Shown: piece by piece, positions 17,159 to 26,900 of the stretch
Position numbering within the stretch: position 1 is the stretch's first letter
How the letters are laid out: every line of letters starts with the position of its first letter
Source of the DNA: Oerskovia rustica
Lineage (GTDB): Bacteria; Actinomycetota; Actinomycetes; Actinomycetales; Cellulomonadaceae
NCBI RefSeq assembly: GCF_014836555.1
Contig: NZ_JACSQQ010000003.1
Span: 47,008-111,007 of the forward strand
Reading direction: 5' to 3'
Length of the DNA: 64,000 nt
Translations under genes and position numbers: made by a program
Notes under the pieces: model-generated
Told to the model about the DNA's origin: nothing
Database searches by the model: none
Seen by the model: only the letters and a program-made list of their open reading frames with translations

Positions 17159-17788
17159 ATGAGCCACGGCAACCGCCCTTCCCACCCCCGACGACGCGCG
17201 ACGAACCGGCACCCGGTCTCCCCCCTGGGCCTGCCCACCCTCCGGGCGCTCTGGCAACGCCAGGCCGCCGAGGCCAACGGCCCCGACGGCTTCCACCACG
17301 TCCACGGACCGCACACCCACGGCTGGCTCCTCGACGACGCCGTGCCCGAGCTGCTGGAACCGGTCCTGCACCCCGACGACGACCCGCTCGAACCGACGTT
17401 CTTCGCGAACCTCGACGGGCCACTGGCCGAGGCCCTCCTCGCACGGCTCGCCCCGACCCGGCTCGCCCACCGGTCGAACGGCTCACCGCCGCTGGGGAGC
17501 CTGCTCCGGGCCGCCGCCCAGCACCCGGACGACGTGACGCTCCACGGGTTCGTGGTCGGACCGGGACGCTGCGACGAGCGCCTGGTCGCAGAAGGCGCGA
17601 TCCTCCGCTTCGAGGCAGACCTGCTCGTGACCGAGCAGCACGTCCCGGACTGCGAGTGCGAGCTCCTGTGGGCCTACGTGGTCGACGAGCTGGGCCTCGA
17701 CGACGCCCTCAACGCGCCGCACCGCATCCACCGGATCCACCGCGCGGACGCACCGGGCGAGACCTGGTGGCGCCTGCTGTGGGCGTAG
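17159..17788 (+). CDS. hypothetical protein (209 aa)
   Basis: Unrecognised soluble protein. A basic, proline-rich N-terminus of about 20 residues is followed by a histidine-rich segment (FHHVHGPHTHGW, about residues 45-56) and an acidic, leucine-rich C-terminal half with CECE and a terminal WWRLLWA. No signal peptide or membrane segment. It stands alone between two leftward groups, reading toward the MarR gene. The HH-x-H cluster hints at metal binding but this is speculation. Confidence 0.65.
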   Translation: MSHGNRPSHPRRRATNRHPVSPLGLPTLRALWQRQAAEANGPDGFHHVHGPHTHGWLLDDAVPELLEPVLHPDDDPLEPTFFANLDGPLAEALLARLAPTRLAHRSNGSPPLGSLLRAAAQHPDDVTLHGFVVGPGRCDERLVAEGAILRFEADLLVTEQHVPDCECELLWAYVVDELGLDDALNAPHRIHRIHRADAPGETWWRLLWA

Positions 17789-17806
17789 CGGGCGCCGGTG
17801 GGCGCG

Positions 17807-18337
17807 TCAGCCCCGGTCGAGGAAGGCCTCGCTCGCCCCTTCGAAGCGCCGCATGAGCTCGGTGAAGGCCAGGCGGTCCTGCGCGGACCAGCCGTCGAGC
17901 AGCTCGTCGACGAGCGCGTCGCCCGCGGCGACGAACGTCCTGGCGACGCTGGCACCCGCCTCGGTGAGGTGGACGCGCGAGGCCCGGGCGTCGTCGGGGT
18001 CCTCGCGACGCTCGGTGAGCCCTGCGGCGTCGAGGCGGCGCAGGATCTTGCTGACGTTCGACGGCCCCGTGGACAGGTGCTCGGCGATGGCCGAGGGCCG
18101 CCGCGGGCCCTGCCGCCACACGACCGTGAGCACCACGATCGCCGGAGTGTCCAGGTCGATCCCCTCGCGCGCCGCGACGGCCGCGAGGAAGTCACCGCTC
18201 GTCCACAGGCCCATGACCCGGACCAGGGAGTCGAGCAGGTCGGACCGGTACCCGGGCACGCGCGGGTCGCCCGTCGGGGTGGCCGCCCGGGCGGGGCCGT
18301 CGCCCGGCCCCGCCCCGTGCTGCGGTGCGTCGGTCAC
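17807..18337 (-). CDS. MarR-family transcriptional regulator
   Basis: A 176-residue winged-helix regulator: IVVLTVVWRQGPRRPSAIAEHL leads into the recognition helix STGPSNVSKILRRL and the wing ERREDPDDARASRVHLTEAG (given in parts; residues about 68-128). An N-terminal 28-residue proline/alanine-rich tail is extra. Its start overlaps the stop of the upstream SDR gene by 4 nt, so both are one transcript. Likely autoregulates the pair through the palindrome TAGTGTC-N5-GACACTA at 19150-19168. Confidence 0.9.
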   Translation of the reverse strand: MTDAPQHGAGPGDGPARAATPTGDPRVPGYRSDLLDSLVRVMGLWTSGDFLAAVAAREGIDLDTPAIVVLTVVWRQGPRRPSAIAEHLSTGPSNVSKILRRLDAAGLTERREDPDDARASRVHLTEAGASVARTFVAAGDALVDELLDGWSAQDRLAFTELMRRFEGASEAFLDRG

Positions 18338-19119
18338 GCGACCCGGGTGCCGCCGTCGACCGGCAGGACCACACCGGTGATGAAGCTGGCCTGGTCGGAC
18401 AGCAGGAACGCGACGGCGTCCGCGATCTCGGACGGCTGGCCGAGGCGCTTCATCGGGACGTCGGCCGCGTACCCGGCGCGGGCCTCCTCGGGCAGCGACG
18501 CGAGCGCGGCCGTCTCGATCGCGCCCGGTGCGACGGCGTTGATGCGGATGCCGTCGGTCACGTACTCGATCGCCGTGCCGTACGTGAGGGACACGACACC
18601 TGCCTTCGCGGCCGAGTACGGCGCGAGTCCGGGCGACGCCTTGAGGCCCGCGATCGACGCGATGTTGACGATGCTGCCGCCGCCGTGGCCGATCATGTGG
18701 GCGATCTCGGCCTTCATCGACAGGAACGTCCCGCGCAGCGTGACGTCGAGCGTGCGGTCCCAGCCGTCCTCGGGCATCTCGTCGAGACGGAAGGGCCGGG
18801 TGCCCACGCCTGCGTTGTTGACCGCGAGGTGCAGCCCGCCGAAGGTCTCGACGGCGAACGCCACGAGCGCGCTCACGTCTGCAGGGTCGGCGACGTTCGC
18901 GCGGCGGTAGGCCGCACGCCCGCCCGCGGCCTCGATGTCGGCGACGACCCGCGCACCGGCGTCGTCGTCGACGTCGGAGACGACGACGGCCGCCCCCTGG
19001 GAGGCCAGCCGCTTCGCGACCGCCTCCCCGATGCCTGCACCGGAGGCCGTGACGAGGGCGACCTTGCCCTGGAAGGGCGAGCCGTCGAGGGGTGCGCCGG
19101 TGACGTGGGGGGTGGACAT
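18334..19119 (-). CDS. SDR-family oxidoreductase
   Basis: A classical short-chain dehydrogenase of 261 residues, NAD(P)(H)-dependent. The cofactor motif is TASGAGIGEA (24-33, the first Gly of TGxxxGIG is Ala), NNAG is at 101-104, and the catalytic set S155, Y168 and K172 (YSAAK) is complete. The C-terminal FITGVVLPVDGG pattern is typical. GGAGG precedes the ATG. Co-transcribed with the MarR gene, so probably part of a response to a small molecule the regulator senses; the substrate is unknown. Confidence 0.92.
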   Translation of the reverse strand: MSTPHVTGAPLDGSPFQGKVALVTASGAGIGEAVAKRLASQGAAVVVSDVDDDAGARVVADIEAAGGRAAYRRANVADPADVSALVAFAVETFGGLHLAVNNAGVGTRPFRLDEMPEDGWDRTLDVTLRGTFLSMKAEIAHMIGHGGGSIVNIASIAGLKASPGLAPYSAAKAGVVSLTYGTAIEYVTDGIRINAVAPGAIETAALASLPEEARAGYAADVPMKRLGQPSEIADAVAFLLSDQASFITGVVLPVDGGTRVA

Positions 19120-19149
19120 GGGGACCTCCGGGTGACGATGCGAGAATTT

Positions 19150-19168
19150 TAGTGTCTTCGCGACACTA
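19150..19168. promoter_or_regulatory. palindromic operator, probable MarR site
   Basis: TAGTGTC-TTCGC-GACACTA, 31-49 bp upstream of the SDR start and covering the likely promoter of the SDR-MarR operon. It also overlaps the last codon of the upstream VanZ-family gene. Size and geometry fit a MarR dimer. Confidence 0.7.
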
Positions 19169-19597
19169 TCTTCGGGTCAACGGGCGTCGGGCGCCCAGAA
19201 TTCCCGCCACGGCTGCCGCGCCCGCGAGCGCCCCCGTGGTGTTCATCACGACGTCCTGCACGGTCGAGTACCTGCCCGGGATCACGAGCTGCGACAGCTC
19301 GACCGCGAGCGACACGGCGAACCCCGCCAGGACCACGAACCCCACCGCCCGCCCGAGCGGCACCGCGGGACGAGCCCCGGACAGCACGAGCAGCCCCAGC
19401 ACGCCGAACGGCAGGAACATCACCACGTTCGAGGCCGCCTCGAGGAACTCGTACGACATCGCCACCCCCACCGACCGGAACGCGTCCAGGACGGCGAGCG
19501 CCCACCCGGGCGCGGCCGTCGACTGCGGGGACGGCCAGCACGTCACGACCAGCACGGCGGCAAGGTAGACGGCGAAGGTCCAGCGGAGGAGGCGCAC
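19166..19597 (-). CDS. VanZ-family membrane protein
   Basis: A 143-residue protein with four membrane helices and the VanZ-family core: ASNVVMFLPFGVLGLLV, then AVELSQLVIPGRYSTVQDVVMNTTGALAG. The E-x2-Q and D-x3-N-x2-G residues of the family are kept. Only 46 nt separate its stop from the SDR start, though the MarR-type operator between them suggests separate control. VanZ of enterococci gives mild teicoplanin tolerance, but most actinobacterial homologues have no known role. Confidence 0.85.
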   Translation of the reverse strand: MRLLRWTFAVYLAAVLVVTCWPSPQSTAAPGWALAVLDAFRSVGVAMSYEFLEAASNVVMFLPFGVLGLLVLSGARPAVPLGRAVGFVVLAGFAVSLAVELSQLVIPGRYSTVQDVVMNTTGALAGAAAVAGILGARRPLTRR

Positions 19598-19625
19598 GGC
19601 TCACACCCTACGGAAGGATGGTCGG

Positions 19626-20069
19626 GTGACCGCGACCTCTCCCCTGCCCGACGACGCCCGCTGCCCCTGCCTGTCCGGAGAGACGTACGGGGCGTGCTGC
19701 GGGCGGTACCACCGCGGGCTCGCTGCGGGCGGCTCCGACACGGTGGGGGCTCCGACGGCCGAGGCCTTGATGCGTTCGCGCTACGCGGCGTTCGCAGTCG
19801 GCGACGCCGACTACCTGCTCGCGACCTGGCACCCCTCGACGCGTCCCACGGACCTGGACCTCGACGACGACGTGACGTGGCGTCGTCTGGACGTCGTCGC
19901 GACGAGCGCGGGCGGCCCGCTCGACCGGACGGGCGTGGTGGAGTTCGTCGCCCACTACCGGTCCGCGGAGACCCGCGAGCGCGGGTCGCTGCACGAGGTC
20001 AGCGCGTTCGTCCGGGAGGGCGGACGCTGGTACTACGTCGACGGTGACGTCCCTGCCCACCGAGGGTGA
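19626..20069 (+). CDS. YchJ-family protein with SEC-C metal-binding motif
   Basis: A 147-residue protein of the YchJ/UPF0225 family. The N-terminal zinc-type SEC-C motif CPCLSGETYGACCGRYH is at residues 13-29, followed by an NTF2-like domain beginning TAEALMRSRYAAFAVGDADYLLATWHP and ending RWYYVDGD (a typical signature in both parts). It starts at GTG 19626. Biochemical role is unknown; a link to metal or disulfide handling is inference from the motif. Confidence 0.9.
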   Translation: MTATSPLPDDARCPCLSGETYGACCGRYHRGLAAGGSDTVGAPTAEALMRSRYAAFAVGDADYLLATWHPSTRPTDLDLDDDVTWRRLDVVATSAGGPLDRTGVVEFVAHYRSAETRERGSLHEVSAFVREGGRWYYVDGDVPAHRG

Positions 20070-20094
20070 CCGCTCACCGCGCCGTCACCCTCGG
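20060..20094. terminator. hairpin at the end of the YchJ gene
   Basis: CCGAGGGTGAC (20060-20070) pairs perfectly with GTCACCCTCGG (20084-20094) around a 13-nt loop. It overlaps the YchJ stop codon and lies between two convergent genes. No T tract. Confidence 0.6.
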
Positions 20095-20112
20095 CGGGTG
20101 GGCGCGTCGCAC

Positions 20113-21015
20113 TCAGCTCGTCCCGACCAGGACCACGGCCGACAGCACCCCGAGGACGGCCACAGGATGCACCCAGCGTTCGGCGTCGGTGCCGAGCTTC
20201 TGGAGGCACGTCACGGTCGCGATCCCGAGCGTGAGCCAGAGCGGGTGCCCCGCGAAGGTCAACGCCACCATGAACGGTGCACACGTGAGCACGCACGCGC
20301 GGGCGTGGAACCAGCCGAACCGCAGGGCCGCGACGTCGGCCGGCCGGCCCTCGACGCCCAGCGGGACCGAGCGATGGCACCGGGCCAGGGCTCGCCGGAC
20401 GACGGGGGTCAGCTGCCACGCCGACGCCGCGACGAGGACCGCGGCGGCGGCCATGACCCCGGGACGCAGCAGGCCGACGACGAACGTCACCCCGAGTCCC
20501 ACGACCATCCACAGCGCGAGGTAGGCGGCGACGAACGTCGCCGTGGTCCGGTGCCGTCGCCTGCGCGGCGAGGCGAACGCCGCGTGCCGCACGGACGGGA
20601 CCAGCCCGGGCAGCATCATCGCGACGACCATGAGCCCCCAGTGCCCCCAGTCCGCCGCCGCTCCGGGCACGAACCCGTGGATGCCGTCGGCCCAGCCCGT
20701 CGCGGGTGCCGCCGGGTCGAGCCACGCGGAGGACCACCCGGCGCCCGCTCCCTGGAGCGCGTGGTGCCCCGCCGCGGGTCCCGGTCCGCTGGCGCCGGCG
20801 CCCGACGTGGGCGACCAGGAACCGAGGAGCGCCACCCACGCGGCGGCCGCCGCCAGCAGGACCGGCCACTCGGGATGACGGCCGAGGAACCGTCGCGCCT
20901 CGGTGCCCGCCGCCCGGACGCCCCGCCCGTGGCCAGCCGCCCCGCGGACGCGCAGCCCGTGGGCTGCCGGGCGCACGGCGGCTGGGCGCGGAGGACGCCC
21001 GGCCGCGACGGTCAC
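20113..21015 (-). CDS. DUF2182 membrane protein (putative metal-binding)
   Basis: A 300-residue integral membrane protein of the DUF2182 type, with the family hallmark WGLMVVAMMLPGLVPSVRHAAF (given in part, about residues 125-146), AAYLALWMVVGLGV, QLTPVVRRALARCH and a final FHARACVLTCAPFMVALT (histidine and cysteines within a membrane helix). About 45 alanine/arginine-rich residues precede the first helix. Its GTG start overlaps the stop of the tyrosinase gene (GTGA), so the two are translationally coupled. The methionine, histidine and cysteine residues in membrane helices suit copper or another soft metal; with a type-3 copper enzyme upstream, a role in copper supply is an attractive inference but unproven. 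Confidence 0.85.
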   Translation of the reverse strand: MTVAAGRPPRPAAVRPAAHGLRVRGAAGHGRGVRAAGTEARRFLGRHPEWPVLLAAAAAWVALLGSWSPTSGAGASGPGPAAGHHALQGAGAGWSSAWLDPAAPATGWADGIHGFVPGAAADWGHWGLMVVAMMLPGLVPSVRHAAFASPRRRRHRTTATFVAAYLALWMVVGLGVTFVVGLLRPGVMAAAAVLVAASAWQLTPVVRRALARCHRSVPLGVEGRPADVAALRFGWFHARACVLTCAPFMVALTFAGHPLWLTLGIATVTCLQKLGTDAERWVHPVAVLGVLSAVVLVGTS

Positions 21016-22487
21016 TGGACCATGAGGCGGACGGTCCGCACGACGACCTCGGGCGCCGCCAACGCCTCCTGCTCGTCGTGGACGACGGGGTGGAAGGTCA
21101 GGTGCAGGTGACCGGGGTCCCAGGCTCCTCTCTCGCCGAGGACGGCCGCGACGTCGGTGATGTCGAAGACGTACGACAGCCCGTGCTCGGCGTCGGCCTC
21201 CTGCGACTCGCGGACTCCGAAGAGCGGCAGGTTCCCGACGAGCGCGTCGTCGTCCTCGGTGTCGCCCACGTACACGGCGTAGGTGGGCGGCTGGTTGTCG
21301 CCCTCCAGCGTGATGTGCTCGAGCACGAGCAGCAGCCGCTCCGGCTCGGTCGGCGACGCCGCCCGGTCGGTCAGGTCCCGGGCCGCGCCCGGCCCGACCG
21401 CGATGTCGACGCTCGCCGTCCCGGACGCGAGGCGTACCGGTTCACGGTTGACCGCGACGGCCTCGGGCGGGACCTGCTCGAGGCGCCGCACCTCCTCCTC
21501 GCGACGAGCATCGTCCTCGCCCCCTGCGTCTCCGATACCGGCCACGGGCCGCCTCCTCTCACGCTTCAGCGTGCGGGCCGACGGCGGGACGCCGATGTCC
21601 GCGTACACGTACCCGAACGCGCTGGTGTCGAGCACCTCCCAGCTCTCGGGTTCTCTGCGGGCCCCGGACGGGTCGAGGAACGCGAACTTCTGGGTGAACA
21701 CGCTCTTCGCGGGGTCGCGCCCCTGCCCGGTGTGGGACCGCCACACCTCCCACAGCCGGTCGATGTTGGAGTGGTGCAGCCAGAAGACGGCGTCGGAGGC
21801 CGCGGTGTTGAAGTTCCCCATCTTGCCGCCCACGAAGTTGTGGACGGTGCCGTGCGGTGTGCCTTCGAGGGTGCCGATCGTGCCGGGGAGATGACTGAAC
21901 CCGGTCGTGGGCCCGCCGAAAGTGGCCGTGTTCGGGATCTTCGACGTGAAGAGCGGCTGGTGGAACCAGCCCTTCGCGGTGGTCTCGGTGGCGGCGAGGG
22001 CTGCCGTCCCGGCGTTCACGCCGCTCTTGCGCTGCACCTCGTAGAGCGGGTTGGCGAGGCCGTCCGGCCCGATGGGGTCCCGGAAGGGCGGTGGCAGCGT
22101 GTTGGTCGTGGCCGTGTCGTAGTCCCAGTAGGGCAGGGCCCACGTGTCCTTGACCTTCTGAGGGATGTCGTTCCGGTTGCGGATGATGTCGCGGCAGATC
22201 GCCTCGAAGTAGCCCAGGTAGAGCCGGTGCCAGGGCAGGAAGTACCAGGAGCCGTGCTGGCACTGGTTGCGCAGCCCGTCGTGGGGGTCCGGGCTCATGC
22301 CGTGGACCTGGGTCTGGTGCAGCCAGGACCGGGCTCCCGTGGGCGGGCCGGCCTTGAGGACCGCGACGGCCTTCGCGTACGCGTCGATGACGGCTTGGCC
22401 GTCGGGTCCCTGCAGGTAGAGCTTCCAGACGTCCTGACGGACGAACGGTCCACCCAGCTGCGGGTCGGGGTGCGGTGCGCTTGCCAT
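21012..22487 (-). CDS. tyrosinase / polyphenol oxidase-like type-3 copper protein
   Basis: A 491-residue type-3 copper oxidase, oxidising phenols to quinones. The CuA site shows H62, H78 (CQHGSWYFLPWHRLY) and H87; the CuB site shows H212 and H216 (HGTVHNFVGG) and the HH pair at 238-239 in FWLHHSNIDRLWEVW. A C-terminal region (about 360-491) resembles the beta-rich polyphenol oxidase domain found after plant-type catalytic cores and may shield the active site. No signal or Tat peptide is visible, so the enzyme is predicted to be cytoplasmic unless a partner carries it. No melC1-type caddie gene is adjacent; instead a DUF2182 membrane protein follows with GTGA overlap. GAGGGGG precedes the ATG. 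Confidence 0.92.
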   Translation of the reverse strand: MASAPHPDPQLGGPFVRQDVWKLYLQGPDGQAVIDAYAKAVAVLKAGPPTGARSWLHQTQVHGMSPDPHDGLRNQCQHGSWYFLPWHRLYLGYFEAICRDIIRNRNDIPQKVKDTWALPYWDYDTATTNTLPPPFRDPIGPDGLANPLYEVQRKSGVNAGTAALAATETTAKGWFHQPLFTSKIPNTATFGGPTTGFSHLPGTIGTLEGTPHGTVHNFVGGKMGNFNTAASDAVFWLHHSNIDRLWEVWRSHTGQGRDPAKSVFTQKFAFLDPSGARREPESWEVLDTSAFGYVYADIGVPPSARTLKRERRRPVAGIGDAGGEDDARREEEVRRLEQVPPEAVAVNREPVRLASGTASVDIAVGPGAARDLTDRAASPTEPERLLLVLEHITLEGDNQPPTYAVYVGDTEDDDALVGNLPLFGVRESQEADAEHGLSYVFDITDVAAVLGERGAWDPGHLHLTFHPVVHDEQEALAAPEVVVRTVRLMVQ

Positions 22488-22738
22488 GGTGTTCCCCCTC
22501 GTGTGCCGGCGGGGGCGTGGGAGCGGGTGATCGGTCGTGCCCCGGGCCGCGATGCCCGGGCGGACGGGCTGCTCGCCCGCCGCGTCCCCCTGCGTCGTGC
22601 AGGGGCGACCGCCCCCGCACTTCCAGGGTGCGCCTCGTGGGGGTTCTTGTCGCGCGGGCCCCGCGGCGCAGGCGCGTCACCCTCGGCGGCCTCGTGCGTC
22701 ACTCTCGGCGGGCGACGGCCCGGGTCTACCCTGGCCGG

Positions 22739-23848
22739 GTGTCTTCGACCCAGCGTTCGTTCGCGTCCGACAACTACGCCCCCGCCCACCCCGCGGTCCT
22801 CGCGTCCCTGACCGCGGCGAACGTGGGGCACGCCGGGTCCTACGGCGCGGACCCGTGGACCGGGCGTCTCCAGGAGGTCGTCCGGCACCACTTCGGCGAG
22901 GCGGCCACGGCGTACCCGGTGTTCAACGGGACGGGCGCGAACGTCGTCGCCCTCACGTCGATGCTGCCGCGCTGGGGCGCGGTCGTGACGTCGGAGCACG
23001 CGCACATCCATCAGGACGAGAACGCTGCGCCGGAGCGTGTCGGCGGCATCAAGCTCCTCACGGTCCCGTCGCCGGACGGGAAGCTGACCCCTGCGGCGAT
23101 CGACCGGTTCGTGGGCGACCTGGGCGACCAGCACCGCGCGCAGCCCCTCGTCGTCTCGATCACGCAGGCGACCGAGCTGGGCACGGTCTACTCCCCCGAC
23201 GAGATCCGCGCGATCAGCGACCGCGCGCACGCCGCGGGCCTGCGGGTCCACCTCGACGGGGCCCGCCTCGCGAACGCGGCGGCCTCGCTCGGGGTGTCGC
23301 TGCGTGCGACCACGACCGACGTCGGAGTGGACGTCGTGTCGTTCGGCGGCACCAAGAACGGCCTGCTGTTCGGTGAGGCCGTCGTGGTCCTGGACCCCGA
23401 CGCGGCCCAGGGGGTCGACTTCGTGCGCAAGATGACCATGCAGCTCGCGTCCAAGATGCGCTTCGTCTCGGCGCAGCTCACGGCGCTGCTCGAGGACGAC
23501 CTGTGGCGCACCAACGCGGCGCACGCCAACGCGATGGCCGCGCGCCTGCGTGCGGCGCTCTCGCCCGTGGCGAGCGAGGCAGAGGTCCCCGACGGCGGGA
23601 CGCAGGCGGCGTCGTCGGGCCTGGCATTCACGCAGCCCACCCAGGCGAACGCGGTGTTCGCGGTGCTGCCGCGCGCCGTCGCGGAGGCCCTGCGCGCGGA
23701 CTTCGCGTTCTACGACTGGGCGGCCACCGCTCCCGACCGCGTCACGGGCGCCGAACGCGTCGAGGCCCGGTGGATGTGCTCGTGGGACACGACGGAGGAG
23801 GACGTCGACGCGTTCGCCGCCGCGGTCCGCACGGCGCTCGGCGCGTGA
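22739..23848 (+). CDS. threonine aldolase family PLP enzyme
   Basis: A 369-residue fold-type I PLP enzyme of the beta-eliminating lyase/threonine aldolase family, which splits L-threonine or allo-threonine to glycine and acetaldehyde. Visible features: SFASDNYAPAHP at the N-terminus, HIHQDENAAPERVGGIKL, the aspartate of VHLDGARLANAAASL and the cofactor lysine in FGGTKNGLLFGEAVV. The GTG at 22739 is used because it directly precedes the conserved N-terminus; the upstream open frame is unrelated. Two copies of CGTCACyCTCGGCGG lie 28-64 bp upstream. Confidence 0.9.
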   Translation: MSSTQRSFASDNYAPAHPAVLASLTAANVGHAGSYGADPWTGRLQEVVRHHFGEAATAYPVFNGTGANVVALTSMLPRWGAVVTSEHAHIHQDENAAPERVGGIKLLTVPSPDGKLTPAAIDRFVGDLGDQHRAQPLVVSITQATELGTVYSPDEIRAISDRAHAAGLRVHLDGARLANAAASLGVSLRATTTDVGVDVVSFGGTKNGLLFGEAVVVLDPDAAQGVDFVRKMTMQLASKMRFVSAQLTALLEDDLWRTNAAHANAMAARLRAALSPVASEAEVPDGGTQAASSGLAFTQPTQANAVFAVLPRAVAEALRADFAFYDWAATAPDRVTGAERVEARWMCSWDTTEEDVDAFAAAVRTALGA

Positions 23849-23856
23849 ACGCCGCC

Positions 23857-23891
23857 GCGGGCGGGGGCGGGCCGGGGTAGGCCCCGCCCGC
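23857..23891. terminator. bidirectional terminator hairpin
   Basis: GCGGGCGGGG (23857-23866) pairs with CCCCGCCCGC (23882-23891) around a 15-nt loop, between two convergent stops (threonine aldolase and the repeat-containing surface protein). Very stable; no T tract. Confidence 0.65.
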
Positions 23892-23927
23892 GCCGGGGCA
23901 CGCTCGGGCGGTGGTCCGGTCAGGACC

Positions 23928-26900
23928 TCATGCCCGACGGCGTCGCGCACCCACGAGGAGCGCGCCACCTCCGCCGACCAGCAGCAGCGCGACGGCGGCG
24001 ATGCCCGCGACGCGGGCTCCCGTGGCCGCGAGACCGCCGTCCGCGGTGTTCGCGGTGTTGGTCAGGGTCACCGCGACGGTCTGGCCCGCGCCGATCGTGA
24101 CCGACGTGACCTTCTCGCCGTCGACCGTGAAGACCGGGCTCCCCCAGCGCACGCCCGCGACCTTCGGCAGGTCGACCTCCGCGAGGTCGACGACCGTCCC
24201 CGCGGGGAGGTTCGCCGGGCCCTCCACGACGGTGCCGTCGGCGCGGACCGTCAGGGTGCCCTCGGTGTGCTCGCCGTTGACGGTCCCGGAGATCGCGACC
24301 GTGAACTGCGTGTCCGCGGGGACCTTCGACGCATTCGTCCCCGTGACCTCCTTGGTGATCGTGAACCCGCCGACCTGGGCGGCCACGACGTCTGCCGTGT
24401 TGGTCAGGGTGACCGCCGCGTTCTCGCCGTCGGCGATGGTGACCTGGGCCGGGCTGAACACCGGGGTGCCCCAGACGACGCCCGCGACCGCGGGCAGGTC
24501 GATCTCGGTGAACGTGACGACCGTGCCGACCGGGAGGTTCTGCGGGCCGTTCACGACGGTGCCGTCGGCGCGGACCGTCGCAGTCCCCGCCACGGCCTGA
24601 CCGTCGAGCTCGTAGGAGTAGGCGACCGTGAACTCGGTCCCGGCCGGGACGACCGAGGCGCCGGAGCCCTCGACGACCTTGCTGAGCGAGAACCCGCCAG
24701 CGGGCTCGGCGTTCGCCGTGTTGGTCAGGCTGACCGCGGTGTTCTCGCCGTCGGCGACCGTGACGCTCGCCGGGCTGAACTCCGGCGCCCCCCACACGAC
24801 GCCGTCGACCGACGGCAGGTCGATCTCGTCGAACGTCACGACCGTGCCGACCGGGAGGTTCTGCGGACCGTCCACGACGGTCCCGTCAGCGCGCACGACG
24901 AGCGTGCCCGATGCCGGTGAGCCACCCAGGTCGTAGGAGTAGGCCACGTTGAACTCGGTGTCTCCCGGGACCTGGCCGGCCGTCTCGCCCACGACGCTCT
25001 TGCTCATCGAGAAGCCGCCTGCGGGCTCGGCGTCCGCCGTGTTGGTCAGGGTGACCTCGACGGTCTGGTCCGCGCCGATGGTGACGACGTCGGGGCTGAA
25101 GACCGGGGTCCCCCACACGACGCCGTCGATGTCCGGGAGGGCGATCTCGCCCAGCGTCACGACGGTCCCCTCGACCAGGTTGCCCGGGAAGAGCACGGGG
25201 GTGCCGTCGGTCAGGCCCGCGAGGGTGCCGGTCTGCGTCTGGCCGTCCTGCTCGTAGGAGTACTGCACGGTGAACTCGGTCCCGTCCGGGACCAGGTCGG
25301 CAGCCGCACCCGTGACGGCCTTCGTGATCGAGAACGTCCCCACGGCGAGGTCGGCCGTGTTCGTGAGCGTGACGGCGGTGTTCTCGCCGCTGCCGATCGT
25401 GACGCTCGCCGGGCTGAAGACCGGCGCGCCCCACTCGACGCCGACCACGTGGGCGGGCGCGAGCTCGGTGAACGTCACCACGGTGCCCGCGACGAGGTTC
25501 TGCGGGCCGTCGACGACGGTCCCGTCGGCGAGGAGCGTCAGGGTCCCGCCGAGCGTGGCGCTGCCGACCGTGTACTCGTAGGTCGCGGTGAACTCGGTGC
25601 CCGCCGGGACGCGGCCCGCGGCCTCTCCCGTGACGGACTTGGCCATCGAGAACCCGCCGAGCGGGACGACGACCGCGTTCGCGGTGTTCGTCACCGTCAC
25701 CAGGGCGTTCTCGCCGTCGGCGATCGTGACCGAGGCCGGGCTGAAGACCGGCGCGCCCCAGACCACGCCGTCGACCGACGGCAGGTCGATCTCGTCGAAC
25801 GTCACGACCGTGCCGACCGGGAGGTTCTGCGGGCCGTCGACGACGGTCCCGTCCGCACTCACCGTCAGGTCGCCCGTGGTCGCGACGCCACCCAGGTCGT
25901 ACGAGTACCGCACGGTGAACTCGGTCGCGTCGGGCACCTGGTCCGCTGCGAGCCCGGTGACCGCCTTCGCGAGCGAGAAGCCGCCCGCCGGGGCGTCGAG
26001 CGCCGTGTTCGTCAGCGTGACCTTGGCCTTCTCGTTCGCGCCGACCACGAGGCTCTCCGGGCTGAACACCGGGGTGCCCCACACCACGCCGTCGACCGCG
26101 GGGAGCGCGATCTCCTCGAACGTCACGACAGTGCCCTCACGGAGGTTCTGCGGGCTGTCGACCACGGTCCCGTCCGCCGTGACGCTCATCGTGCCCGAGG
26201 TGGGCACGCCGTCCAGGTCGTAGGCGTAGCGAACGGTGAACTCGGTGCCCGCGGGCACCTTGCCGGCGGCCGCGCCCGTGACGGACTTGGCCATCGAGAA
26301 CCCGCCCGCCCGTGCTTCCTCGGCGGTGTTCGTCAGCGTGACCTTGGCGTTCTCGTTCGCGCCGACCACGAGGCTCTCCGGGCTGAAGACCGGCGCTCCC
26401 CACACGACGCCGTCGACGTCGGGCAGGCTCACCTCGCCGAACGTGACGACCGTGCCGGCCGGGAGGTTCTGCGGGCCGTCGACGACGGCGCCGTCTGCGC
26501 GCACGGTCAGGGTGCCGGACAGCGGTGCGCCGTCGAGCTCGTAGGAGTAGGCCACCGTGAACGCGGTGTCCGCGGGCACCGTGCCCGCAGGAGCGTTGTC
26601 GACGACCTTCTGGACCGAGAAGCCACCGACGGGGATCACCGCGGCGTCGGCCGAGTTGGTCAGCGTGACCAGGGGGTTCGTGCCGTCGGCGACCGTGACG
26701 GAGGCGGGGTCGAACGACGGCGCGCCCCACACCACGCCGGGCACGGTCGGCAGGTCGATCTCGGTGAAGGTCACGACCGCGCCGACAGGCAGGTCCTGCG
26801 GACCGTCGACCACGGTGCCGTCGGCGAGGACCTTCACGGTCCCCTGGGTCGACGTACCGTCGACCGTCACGGTGTAGGCGACGGTGAACTCTGTGTTGGC

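Noticed and set aside
19166-19597. Vancomycin/teicoplanin resistance determinant
   Set aside because: VanZ-family proteins are widespread; there are no vanHAX or vanRS genes in the window.
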